Shown: positions 43,719-51,562 of the stretch, piece by piece
Numbering within the stretch: position 1 is the stretch's first letter
Layout of the letters: each line of letters starts with the position of its first letter
NCBI GenBank assembly: GCA_041398005.1
Contig: JAWKVP010000005.1
Span: 186,001 to 250,000, forward strand
Source of the DNA: JAGREO01 sp020446285
Lineage (GTDB): Bacteria; Pseudomonadota; Alphaproteobacteria; Geminicoccales; Geminicoccaceae
Direction of reading: 5' to 3'
Length of the DNA stretch: 64,000 bases
Made by a program: the position numbers and the translations under genes
Notes under the pieces: generated by a model
Seen by the model: the letters and a program-made list of their open reading frames with translations, nothing else
Database searches by the model: none
What the model was told of the DNA's origin: nothing

Positions 43719-44393
43719 ATGATCGAGGATCTTTTCAAGGCCATCGCGCAGATCGGCGACCCACGCAGCCGGGGGCAGCTCCTCGCCGCGATCGGCGCAT
43801 CGGTCGCCGTCCTCGTCGTTCTGGTCGCCACGCTGTGGCAACTTCTGCATTTCTTCGCCGCAAGCGGCTACGGATGGTTCGACATGGTCGTGCAAGGTGC
43901 CGGGCTGTTCGGCGCCGGCATGCTTGCATGGTTCGCCTTTCCACTCGTCGTTTCCGCAACGCTCGGCTTCTTCACCGACGAATTGTGCGACGCGGTCGAG
44001 GCGCGCTATTATCCGTCGCTTCCGCCGGCGCGCCACCAGTCCCTCGCAGAGTCGTTGCGGGAGGGCATGTCATTCGCCGGACTGGCGCTGCTCCTCAATA
44101 TTCTCGTCCTGCCGCTCTATCTGCTGCCGGGCCCGAACATTCTCATCTATCTGGCCCTCAACGGCTGGCTACTCGGTCGGGAATATTTCGATGCGGTCGC
44201 ACTGCGACGAAAAACTCCCAGGGAACTGGCCGCACTGCGACAACAACTACGGCCCGGAATCTGGCTGGCCGGGGTCTTGATCGCATTCTCGCTGACGATT
44301 CCGTTCATCAACCTGGTCGTGCCGTTGCTGGGTGTTGCATTCATGACGCATCGATTTCATCACATGACAAAACCATCAAACTTCAACCTGTAG
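43719..44393 (+). CDS. EI24-domain (CysZ-like) integral membrane protein
   Basis: About 224 residues with four hydrophobic segments: ASVAVLVVLVATLWQLLHFF, GLFGAGMLAWFAFPLVVSATL, GLALLLNILVLPLYLLPG and AGVLIAFSLTIPFINLVVPLLGVAFM. The pattern F-x-D-E-L-x-x-x-V-E and LNGWLLGREYFDAVALR is typical of the EI24/CysZ family; relatives include the sulfate permease CysZ, but substrate here is unknown. ATG 43719 gives the usual short N-terminus (MIEDLFKAIAQIGDP); ATGs at 43644 and 43656 are in frame and cannot be excluded. Confidence 0.82.
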   Translation: MIEDLFKAIAQIGDPRSRGQLLAAIGASVAVLVVLVATLWQLLHFFAASGYGWFDMVVQGAGLFGAGMLAWFAFPLVVSATLGFFTDELCDAVEARYYPSLPPARHQSLAESLREGMSFAGLALLLNILVLPLYLLPGPNILIYLALNGWLLGREYFDAVALRRKTPRELAALRQQLRPGIWLAGVLIAFSLTIPFINLVVPLLGVAFMTHRFHHMTKPSNFNL

Positions 44394-44444
44394 TTGTTTT
44401 TGATTTTGACTATATCCCAATCCACGGAAGCTTCGCGTTATGGT

Positions 44445-44474
44445 TTGACTTGCTCATGGCCTTGCGGCTAATCC
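44445..44474 (+). promoter_or_regulatory. Weak promoter candidate for the bactofilin gene
   Basis: TTGACT (44445-44450) and TAATCC (44469-44474) are separated by 18 bases, upstream of the bactofilin start at 44562. The -35 is good; the -10 is poor. Confidence 0.25.
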
Positions 44475-44561
44475 TTTTTTCATCTTTGCCGGGTTAAGCT
44501 CTCCCGGAAGGCGAGAGCGCTGCGGCACTTCTGCCCACCAGTCGTTCAATGGGAACAAACG

Positions 44562-45098
44562 ATGTTTCGCAGGAAAGACAACGATCCCGTCAGCCCAGCT
44601 GACGGAAATCAGGAACCCGCATTCGCCCGCCCGCAGACGCAGCCGGACATGCCGCGTCGCCAGCCCGAGATCCCCACCAATCCCAGCGCGAGCGCGCCTT
44701 CCGCGGCACCTGCTTCCGCCTCGCCCCAGACCCAGCGTCCCACCGCGACCCAGACCGATGCCCAGGGCAAGCGCCTGATCGTCGGACAGGGCATCAGTCT
44801 CGCCGGCGAGATCACCGCTTGCGACCGCCTCGTCGTCGAAGGCAGTGTGCAGGTGACGCTTAACGAGACCCGTGCGATCGAGATCGCCGAGTCCGGCCGC
44901 TTTACCGAAGGCAAGGCCGAGGTCGAGGAAGCCGAGATCAGCGGCATCTACGAAGGCGAGCTGACCGTTCGCAACCGTCTGCTCATCCGCAGCACCGGCC
45001 AGGTCAAGGGCACGGTCCGCTATGGCGAGATCGAGATCGAGCGCGGTGGCCGTTTGCAGGGCTCCGTGTCGATGCTCGACGGCGACGGTGGTATCTAG
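44562..45098 (+). CDS. Bactofilin (polymer-forming cytoskeletal protein)
   Basis: A 178-residue bactofilin. A proline/alanine-rich flexible N-terminus (about 1-65) precedes the beta-helical DUF583 core: LIVGQGISLAGEITACDRLVVEGSVQ, ESGRFTEGKAEVEEAEISGIYEGELTV and STGQVKGTVRYGEIEIERGGRLQGSV. Bactofilins polymerise without nucleotide and position wall-synthesis or stalk machinery in stalked Alphaproteobacteria, which fits the holdfast genes elsewhere in this window. No peptidase or PBP partner is adjacent. Confidence 0.92.
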   Translation: MFRRKDNDPVSPADGNQEPAFARPQTQPDMPRRQPEIPTNPSASAPSAAPASASPQTQRPTATQTDAQGKRLIVGQGISLAGEITACDRLVVEGSVQVTLNETRAIEIAESGRFTEGKAEVEEAEISGIYEGELTVRNRLLIRSTGQVKGTVRYGEIEIERGGRLQGSVSMLDGDGGI

Positions 45099-45157
45099 TG
45101 CATCGATCCAGACAGGTCATACTGATCTGACTGATAAATTGATGAAAAAACAAGGAA

Positions 45158-45202
45158 CTAGTGCTCGGGTGAATGAACGATGTGAATGCGCCTGAGCACT
45201 AG
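45158..45202. repeat. Isolated inverted repeat downstream of bactofilin
   Basis: CTAGTGCTCGGG (45158-45169) and CCTGAGCACTAG (45191-45202) are inverted with one mismatch (a G-U pair in RNA) around a 21-base spacer. No T-run follows. It could be a terminator-like structure or a dispersed repeat element. Confidence 0.6.
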
Positions 45203-45249
45203 CCCTCATCAGCAATCATTCGAACGATCCTGACAGGAGTTCCGGTTCC

Positions 45250-45747
45250 GTGGGCAGCAGCCAGTTCTTGCGATCGATTTCTCAACCTAGCCGATTACGC
45301 GGACTCGGTATGGTCGCTGCACTGGGAATGGTTGCCGGTTGCACCGATCAGCGGGTCGATCTCTCGACCTATCTCGAGCCTGGCGATACGGGCTGGAATT
45401 CCCGCTGGACATCACCGCCTCCCGTGCTTGAGGAAAACATCCAGCTGATCGGCATGGATGCGAGCAATGTGGTTGCACTGTTCGGCAAGCCGAGACTTCA
45501 GCGCCAAGAGAGCGGAGCGCAGTACTGGCGCTACAGTTTCGGCAATTGCCTCGTCGACATCTATGTTTCCCGGGATGATCGGGGACAGCGGGACGAGGTC
45601 TTTCATTACGATCTGCGCGAGCCGTGGAAGCCCGCACGCAGTGTTCGGGGAGCCTACGCGAACAGTTGTGCCGCTCTCGAAAGACGGCTCGTGCGTGGGC
45701 CAGACAACGGCTCGCTCAGCCTCGCTCCGCGAGTCGAATCTCACTGA
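45250..45747 (+). CDS. Hypothetical lipoprotein
   Basis: A 165-residue exported protein from GTG 45250, with AGGAG about 11 bases upstream. The N-terminus has a basic region, hydrophobic core and lipobox MVAGC (Cys near residue 31). The mature segment LIGMDASNVVALFGKPRLQRQESGAQYWRYSFGNCLVDIYV resembles the SmpA/OmlA-type beta-lactamase-inhibitor-protein-like fold found in small envelope lipoproteins, but the match is loose. Two further cysteines may form a disulfide. No neighbour suggests a role. Confidence 0.7.
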   Translation: MGSSQFLRSISQPSRLRGLGMVAALGMVAGCTDQRVDLSTYLEPGDTGWNSRWTSPPPVLEENIQLIGMDASNVVALFGKPRLQRQESGAQYWRYSFGNCLVDIYVSRDDRGQRDEVFHYDLREPWKPARSVRGAYANSCAALERRLVRGPDNGSLSLAPRVESH

Positions 45748-45789
45748 AGCGGATCCGGACATCATTCCGCCTTTTCTGTGACAGCCCAA

Positions 45790-46668
45790 CTATCCCTCTC
45801 CGCCGGGCTTGAGCGCATCGACGAGTCGCAAGACCGCCGACCCCGGGGCGAGTGCCTGTTGCTGGCTCTCATGTGGTGCCCATCCAGTCAGGAAGAGCAG
45901 ATCCAGCGTCATTTGAAATCGGCCGCGTCTGTCCGCGAACTCGCCTGCGCATATCTCGAGCCATCGACCGAGAACCGCCCGGACGATCGGCCTTCGGGCA
46001 GTCTCGCGAAGGCAGTTCGTTTCCCCGAGACTGCGCAGTTCGGCGATGGCTGCGAGCGGGTCGGGATAGGTCAAATGAAGGCGGTCGACATCGGCGACCG
46101 GCAAGCCGAATCCCGCTCGCTGCAGAAGGGCGCCCGCATCGCGTATGTCGACCGGCGGAAGCGTCCTCGCAGTGACGCCCGACGCCATTGCAATCTCTGC
46201 CTGAATGAGCGAAAGACGCAGTTCCGCCAAGGTTTCGCCTCCGGGAAATACGGAGACCATGAGCCCATCCGGTGAAAGCACCCGGCGTATCTGCACGAGG
46301 GAGCCCGGCAGGTCCTCGACGGCATGATGTTCCATCACGCAGAGAACGAGATCGAACGCGGAATCGCGAAAAGGAAGGAGTGAGGCATCGCCGGTAACAT
46401 GGGACGCATCGCCGCATCCGGTGTCATGTACCCCAAGTCGCGTCACCCTGCAGCCGTCGTAGCGTCGGACGAGCCCATGCAAGAGCGTGTCATCCGCTCG
46501 ACCGATGACGAGAATGCGCCCGAAGGTCCGCCGCACATCGTCCAGCCGATCGAGCAGGCGGCTCGCCAGTTCCCGCATGATATCATCATGTCGTGAAGGA
46601 TCGCCGCGCCCGGTGGCCTGGCGCAATCGCCTCAAGCGTGTATCGAACAATGGTGATGGCCTGCCCAT
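45790..46668 (-). CDS. Class I SAM methyltransferase, NDUFAF5/BioC-like
   Basis: A 292-residue methyltransferase-fold protein. It begins PLFDTRLRRLRQATGRG, like the alphaproteobacterial homologues of the mitochondrial complex I factor NDUFAF5, continues with a SAM-site region (ILVIGRADDTLL), GDASLLPFRDSAFDLVLCVMEHHAVEDLPGSLVQIRRVL, and ends with the FQMTLDLLFLTGWAPHESQQQALAPGSA segment that is typical of that subgroup. The usual EIG-x-G-x-G motif is degenerate (VIGRADD). ATG 46668 has AGGG 5-6 bases upstream. The role could be protein hydroxylation/methylation for respiratory complex I; this is by family analogy. Confidence 0.8.
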   Translation of the reverse strand: MGRPSPLFDTRLRRLRQATGRGDPSRHDDIMRELASRLLDRLDDVRRTFGRILVIGRADDTLLHGLVRRYDGCRVTRLGVHDTGCGDASHVTGDASLLPFRDSAFDLVLCVMEHHAVEDLPGSLVQIRRVLSPDGLMVSVFPGGETLAELRLSLIQAEIAMASGVTARTLPPVDIRDAGALLQRAGFGLPVADVDRLHLTYPDPLAAIAELRSLGETNCLRETARRPIVRAVLGRWLEICAGEFADRRGRFQMTLDLLFLTGWAPHESQQQALAPGSAVLRLVDALKPGGEG

Positions 46669-47101
46669 CCGGCCCTGATCTCCAGCGGATTTTGCTCCCG
46701 TCGTCCCGCTCCCCGCATATCCCGTGCACCGGGAAACACACTCCGGCAATCCCGCGAACGGGCAAACCATAGCGGAAAACAAGGATTCGGGCGGCAAGTT
46801 TCCTCACCGCCCGTTCCCTCCCCTGAAGTCGCGTGGCTGCCACTACCCGAACGTATCGAGAGACCGGATGTCCGGTTCCTTCAAGTTCGGGGAATCCGAA
46901 GACGGCAATGACGCCCCTTGGAGGACTCAGACAACCACAACCAGACATTCGCACAAACGAAACGTTAACGCAACGTTCACTTTGCAGATTTTCCGGGCAT
47001 TCACCGATACGGCACGGATGGCCGAAACGGGATTTCGCACCTACAATCACGCGCGGCCCCATGGGCCCTGGCCACCACTTGCCGATGAGGCTCGAATCCT
47101 G
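46669..47101. other. Divergent intergenic region between methyltransferase and LacI regulator
   Basis: The plus-strand frame of the LacI gene is open from 46724, but those codons encode a compositionally odd tail without family similarity, so the region is treated as non-coding. It contains a twin AACGTT element (listed separately) and the presumed promoters of both divergent genes. Confidence 0.5.
46961..46977 (+). promoter_or_regulatory. Candidate LacI-type operator, twin AACGTT
   Basis: AACGTT occurs twice (46961-46966 and 46972-46977), each copy a palindrome, with centres 11 bp apart, about one helical turn. It lies about 125 bases before the LacI-family regulator start. LacI-family operators are often centred on a CG within an AANCGNTT-like core, so autoregulation is plausible. 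Confidence 0.35.
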
Positions 47102-48133
47102 GTGAAAAACACCGGACGCCGTTCTACCAGGCCCCTTCGGACCACACTCGCCGATGTCGCGCGTGCGGCCGGGGTCTCGATCAATACGGCCTCGCGGGCA
47201 TTCCGCTCGCCAAAAACGGTTCGTCCCGAACTCCGTTTGCAGATCGAAGAAGCGGCGACCGCCCTGCACTACCTTCCCAATCGTCTCGCGGGCGGCCTTG
47301 CCGGCGCCCATACCGGGATCGTCGGCGTTGTCGTCACCTCACTCTTCTACTCCGAATTCGGCGAGACGCTGGAGACGATGCAGGGCGAGCTCGAAGCGGC
47401 CGGCCTCCACGTCATGCTCGGCAACAGCCGCTATGATCGCAACGAGGAACTGCGCCTCGTGCGTGCCATGCTCAGCTGGCGCCCGGCCGGAATAGGTCTC
47501 GTCGGTGTCGACCATCACCCGGGGATCCGGGAACTGCTCAAGCGCGAACAGGTTCCGGTGGTCGAGTTCTGGGATGTCTGCGACGATTGCTTCGACTGCT
47601 CGGTGGGTATGGATCACTGCCGGATCGGTGCCATTCAGGCTGGTCACCTGATCGCCCGCGACTGCACCCGCATCGCCTTTGTCGGCAGCACCCGCAACGA
47701 GGATCACCGGGCGCGCAAGCGTCTCGCCGGCTGCATGGCCACGGTCCGTGAACAGCTTGGTTGTGAGCTGACACAATGTACTCTCACCGAGGGCGGCTCG
47801 CCGGAGCTCGGTGCTCGCCTGGCCCGAACGCTTCTCGAAAGCCACCCCGAAATCGACGGAATTGCCTGCAACAGCGATGTCGTCGCCTTTGGCGTCCTCA
47901 GGACGCTGCGCGAAATGGGCCTGCGGGTCCCGAACGACGTCAAGGTCATCGGTTTCGGCGACAGGGCGGCCGCTACCTGCATGAATCCCAGCCTGTCGAC
48001 CGTCATCCCGCCACGTTCCGCCATCGGCGAGGAAGCCGCGCGAATGCTGCTTCGGCGTATCGACGGTGGCAAGCCCGCCATCCGCACCTTCGATGCCGAA
48101 CTCGCCGCGCGCGGCAGCACCGGCGGTCCGTGA
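47102..48133 (+). CDS. LacI-family transcriptional regulator
   Basis: A 343-residue regulator: N-terminal LacI helix-turn-helix (TTLADVARAAGVSINTASRAF, about residues 14-34), hinge (LHYLPNRLAGGLAG), and a periplasmic-binding-protein-like effector domain ending in the STVIPPRSAIGEEAARMLLRRI dimer segment. GTG 47102 is chosen with GAGG 11 bases upstream, giving the usual short tail before the HTH; upstream codons are non-conserved. The effector pocket includes a cysteine-rich loop (DVCDDCFDC). Relatives regulate sugar-acid use; target genes are not adjacent, so function is unknown. Confidence 0.88.
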   Translation: MKNTGRRSTRPLRTTLADVARAAGVSINTASRAFRSPKTVRPELRLQIEEAATALHYLPNRLAGGLAGAHTGIVGVVVTSLFYSEFGETLETMQGELEAAGLHVMLGNSRYDRNEELRLVRAMLSWRPAGIGLVGVDHHPGIRELLKREQVPVVEFWDVCDDCFDCSVGMDHCRIGAIQAGHLIARDCTRIAFVGSTRNEDHRARKRLAGCMATVREQLGCELTQCTLTEGGSPELGARLARTLLESHPEIDGIACNSDVVAFGVLRTLREMGLRVPNDVKVIGFGDRAAATCMNPSLSTVIPPRSAIGEEAARMLLRRIDGGKPAIRTFDAELAARGSTGGP

Positions 48134-48163
48134 GAGCTTCCCCGGCCGATATCCCCGGACATG

Positions 48164-49768
48164 TCAGCGCCGCCGCAGCAGTCCGCCGAGCATTCCCCGA
48201 ACAATCGTGCGTCCGAGCTGGCTGCCGACGCTGCGTGCCACCGATTTGGCCATGGCTTCGGCCACACCCTGTCGGCGACCGCCCCCGCCGGTGAGTATCT
48301 GCGAGAAAAACCCGCCGCCCGGCTCCTGTTCCTTGCCGCTGCTCCTGCGGCCTTCGCCCTCGACCGTTTCGCGTCGACTGCCGGTCGCGCTGCCGGCGCG
48401 TCTTGCGGAATGGAATTCTCCTTCGACCTGCCGGCGCCGCGCCAGCGCTGCCTCGAACTGCGCCTCGGCTGCCTGTTCGACACGCTCGTCGGCCCGTTCC
48501 ACGAGCTTTTCATAGGCCGAATCGCGATCCACCGCCTCGTCATAAGTGCCGCGGACCGGACTGCAATCCATGGTCTGGCGACGTTCGTCCGGCGAGATCG
48601 GGCCCATGCGGGAACGCGGAGGACGTATCTTGGTGCGTTCGACCATCGAGGGAATGCCGCCGGGCATCAGCGTCGAAACCAGCGCTTCACCGACACCGAG
48701 TTCCGTGATGACTCCCGCTGTGTCGAAGGCCGGATTCGGCCTGAATGTCTCGGCGGCCACACGCACCGCCTTCTGGTCCCTTGGAGTGAATGCCCGCAAG
48801 GCGTGCTGGACCCGGTTGCCGAGCTGCCCGAGAATGTCGGCCGGAATATCGGCCGGATTCTGGGTAACGAAGTAGACGCCCACCCCCTTCGAGCGTATCA
48901 GCCGAACGACCTGCTCGACCTTTTCCAACAGCACCTTCGGCGCCTCGTCGAACAGGAGATGCGCCTCGTCGAAGAAGAAGACGAGTTTCGGCTTTTCCGG
49001 ATCTCCCACCTCGGGCATTTCCTCGAAGAGTTCGGACAGAAGCCAGAGAAGAAAGGTCGCATAGAGTCGCGGATTCTGCATGAGCCGGTCCGCAGCCAGC
49101 ACATTGACGATACCCTGCCCTGAAAGGTCCTGGCGCATCAGGTCCGGCAGGGACAAGGCGGGTTCGCCGAAGAAGAACTCCGCGCCCTGCTGGTCGAGCA
49201 CGAGAAGCCGGCGCTGGATCGCACCGACGGATGCCTTGCTCACATGACCATAGCCGGTCTTCAGTGCCGAAGCGTTTTCGGCCACCAGATTGAGAACTGC
49301 CCGCAGATCCTTGAGATCCAGTATCAGCAGGCCCTCATCGTCCGCCACCTGAAAGGCGACATTGAGCACGCCCTCCTGCGTATCGTTCAGGTCCAGAAGG
49401 CGGGCCAGAAGAAGCGGTCCCATTTCAGAGATGGTCGTGCGTATGGGATGTCCCTGCTCACCGAAGAGATCCCAGAACACCACCGGCGAGGCTTCCATAC
49501 GATAGTCGCCGTCGCCAACCTCCGCCGCCCGCTTCACGAGCCCGTCCTTCGACTCGCCTGGCCGCGAGAGCCCCGAAAGGTCACCCTTCACGTCGGCGCA
49601 GAATACAGGCACGCCGGCGCGGCTGAACGCTTCGGCGAGAATCTGCAGGGTTACCGTCTTGCCGGTCCCGGTGGCGCCGGCGATCAGGCCGTGCCGGTTG
49701 GCGAGCCCTAGCGTGAGATGTTGCGGCGTCTCACCCCTGCCGATCAGCATCGATAATGCCTGATCCAT
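48164..49768 (-). CDS. HerA-like ATPase (DUF853 family)
   Basis: A 534-residue P-loop ATPase. Walker A is GATGTGKT (about residues 31-38), Walker B is KLVFFFDEAHLLFDEAP, and RLIRSKGVGVYFVTQNPADIP with LGQLGNRVQHALRAFTPRD are typical of the DUF853 branch of FtsK/HerA-type ATPases. The last 110 residues are a charged, glutamate/arginine-rich region ending in glycine-rich and basic stretches. ATG 49768 is chosen because GGAGG lies 9 bases upstream. No NurA nuclease is nearby; cellular role is unknown. Convergent with the LacI gene, 30 bases apart. Confidence 0.87.
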   Translation of the reverse strand: MDQALSMLIGRGETPQHLTLGLANRHGLIAGATGTGKTVTLQILAEAFSRAGVPVFCADVKGDLSGLSRPGESKDGLVKRAAEVGDGDYRMEASPVVFWDLFGEQGHPIRTTISEMGPLLLARLLDLNDTQEGVLNVAFQVADDEGLLILDLKDLRAVLNLVAENASALKTGYGHVSKASVGAIQRRLLVLDQQGAEFFFGEPALSLPDLMRQDLSGQGIVNVLAADRLMQNPRLYATFLLWLLSELFEEMPEVGDPEKPKLVFFFDEAHLLFDEAPKVLLEKVEQVVRLIRSKGVGVYFVTQNPADIPADILGQLGNRVQHALRAFTPRDQKAVRVAAETFRPNPAFDTAGVITELGVGEALVSTLMPGGIPSMVERTKIRPPRSRMGPISPDERRQTMDCSPVRGTYDEAVDRDSAYEKLVERADERVEQAAEAQFEAALARRRQVEGEFHSARRAGSATGSRRETVEGEGRRSSGKEQEPGGGFFSQILTGGGGRRQGVAEAMAKSVARSVGSQLGRTIVRGMLGGLLRRR

Positions 49769-50055
49769 TCGACCCCGTCCTCCATGCTCTGTATCTGTCG
49801 CAGTCATAGCAGCGTATCGACGAAATGCCGACAGCCGCGACGGCCGGCTAATTCCCGCCGCTTGACGATTTCCGGACAGTGCGCATGTCGCCCGTAAACA
49901 GACGATCCGGGTGCGGGAGGCATCTCAAGGGATGCCGTTTTCCGGTTTTTCACCCGCTAGGAGAGTTTTTCTGACATGGAAGATCGGCGTTCCCGCAGGC
50001 CCTGCCGCGCCGGATGCGGGGCAGATGTTTCCATTGCATTGTCGAGGCGATCTCA

Positions 50056-50496
50056 TTGAACACTTTGTCGAACCGAATCGATCCGTCCCTCGAGGTGGTC
50101 GTCCAGGGCGGATCCCATGATGTTCGCCTCGCGCTTGGAGCCGACGGGCACCGTCTCGCCAAATTGCCGTTTTCGGTGGGCCGGAGACTCGGCCTGAGCG
50201 AACGGGCGATCGGCCGACCAGTCGATCTGGCCCTGCATGACAGGCGCCCCTTTCAGCTTTCCCGCTGCCATTTCGCGATCATCAGGAACAATGACGGACT
50301 GGCCGTCATCGATACCGGCAGTCGTCAGGGAACGATCGTCAACGGCACGCGCCTCGGCGAGAGCACGGGTCTTCTCAGGGCAGCTCTTCGCATGGGTGAG
50401 AACAGCGTGATCGCCGGCGGGCCCGGTTCACCCTATCGCTTCACTGTCTATCTGCGCGCCCTGAGTTCGTCCCTGAGAAAGGTCTCGAGCGCCTGA
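50056..50496 (+). CDS. FHA-domain protein
   Basis: About 146 residues forming little more than one forkhead-associated domain: FSVGRRLGLSERAIGRPVDL, QLSRCHFAIIRNND, and VIDTGSRQGTIVNGTRLGE carry the G-R, S-R-x-H and S-x-x-G-x-x-V-N-G residues used to bind phosphothreonine. TTG 50056 is chosen with GAGG 8 bases upstream; ATG 50014 is in frame with no site. No Ser/Thr kinase is nearby. Its 3' end overlaps the convergent LysR gene by 49 bases. Confidence 0.8.
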   Translation: MNTLSNRIDPSLEVVVQGGSHDVRLALGADGHRLAKLPFSVGRRLGLSERAIGRPVDLALHDRRPFQLSRCHFAIIRNNDGLAVIDTGSRQGTIVNGTRLGESTGLLRAALRMGENSVIAGGPGSPYRFTVYLRALSSSLRKVSSA

Positions 50497-51344
50497 AGCC
50501 GGGGATCACCGTCGATCCTGTCGCTCCAGACGAGACGCCATGTGCCGGGCTGCTCGACCCGCCATGCCCTGTCGGGCTCGACGAGCTTTCCGTCGGCGAT
50601 ATCCCGCTCCGCGAGAAAATCGGGTATGAGCGCCACGCCACGTCCCTCGCTCGCAGCTTCCATCGCCACCAGGTAGCTGTCATGAACGGATGAGAGCGGT
50701 CCATGCCCGGCGTCCATACCCGGTCCGGAAAACAGCGCTTCCCAGTCGGCATCCGCTGCACGAACCCGAAGTCTTGGCTGCTGCATGAGCGTCGCAAATT
50801 CGATAACCCCGTGCCCGGTCAGGCCCGGCGCGCAAAGTAGGAGTAGCTCCGACCGGTAAAGCTCGGCATGGTGCAGGCCCTTCGCCGGTTCGCCACGCAC
50901 GAGAAGCACGCCAACCTCGGCGCGGGAGCGTTCGAGGTCCCAGTCATGCTGAGTCGTATGCAGGCGAAGATGCACTCCGGGCAGCCTCTCCTCCAGTCGG
51001 GCGAGTCTCGGTATCAGCCAGCGAACTGCCATCGTGACATAGATCTGGATCGGCAGTTCGCTCGACACAGCCTCCCCGCATGCGCGCTCGATCCCGCGCG
51101 CAAGAGAATCGAACCCATCGATGAGAAAGGGCAGGAGGATCCGGCCCCCCTCGCTCGGGCGAACCCCGCGTCCGTCGCGCTCGAACAGCCGCATGCCCAG
51201 ATGATATTCGAGCTCGCGGACCTGATGACTGACCGCCGACTGGCTGACACCAAGCTCTTCCGCCGCAAGACGGATGCTCGAATGCCGCGCCGCCGCCTCG
51301 AACGCCCGAAGCGCATTGAGTGGAGGTAGCCGGTATTTCCGCAA
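50448..51344 (-). CDS. LysR-family regulator, GcvA-like
   Basis: A 298-residue LysR regulator beginning LPPLNALRAFEAAARHSSIRLAAEELGVSQSAVSHQVRELE, the winged HTH of the GcvA subgroup, followed by an effector-binding domain. The start appears to be TTG 51344. It is divergent from the mttB-family gene across about 220 bases, the classic arrangement for a LysR regulator and its target, so it probably controls that methyltransferase. GcvA relatives respond to glycine or other amines, which would suit, but the ligand is inferred. Confidence 0.9.
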   Translation of the reverse strand: MRKYRLPPLNALRAFEAAARHSSIRLAAEELGVSQSAVSHQVRELEYHLGMRLFERDGRGVRPSEGGRILLPFLIDGFDSLARGIERACGEAVSSELPIQIYVTMAVRWLIPRLARLEERLPGVHLRLHTTQHDWDLERSRAEVGVLLVRGEPAKGLHHAELYRSELLLLCAPGLTGHGVIEFATLMQQPRLRVRAADADWEALFSGPGMDAGHGPLSSVHDSYLVAMEAASEGRGVALIPDFLAERDIADGKLVEPDRAWRVEQPGTWRLVWSDRIDGDPRLQALETFLRDELRARR

Positions 51345-51471
51345 GACAAGCCCCGCCGCCGACGATGTGAGACACCCTCGCTATCAGGTCCGTGCCGCGC
51401 TGGCCACACATGCCGGATCGCCTATCCCGCCCTCGGTCGCCCGACAACAGAATCGAACAGATGAAAAAAAC

Positions 51472-51500
51472 TCAATCGTTGTGAAAAAATGATCGTTTGA
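51472..51500 (+). promoter_or_regulatory. Possible LysR binding region upstream of mttB
   Basis: An AT-rich stretch between the divergent genes contains an imperfect inverted repeat TCAATCG (51472-51478) / CGTTTGA (51494-51500) and a repeated ATCGTT. It is positioned 60-90 bases before the mttB ATG. The T-N11-A LysR core is too loose to be decisive. Confidence 0.25.
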
Positions 51501-51562
51501 TCGGGACTTGCGGAATCGTCCATCAGATGGGTTGCTCAGGAGCTGGCTTTGCGGAGATCAGG

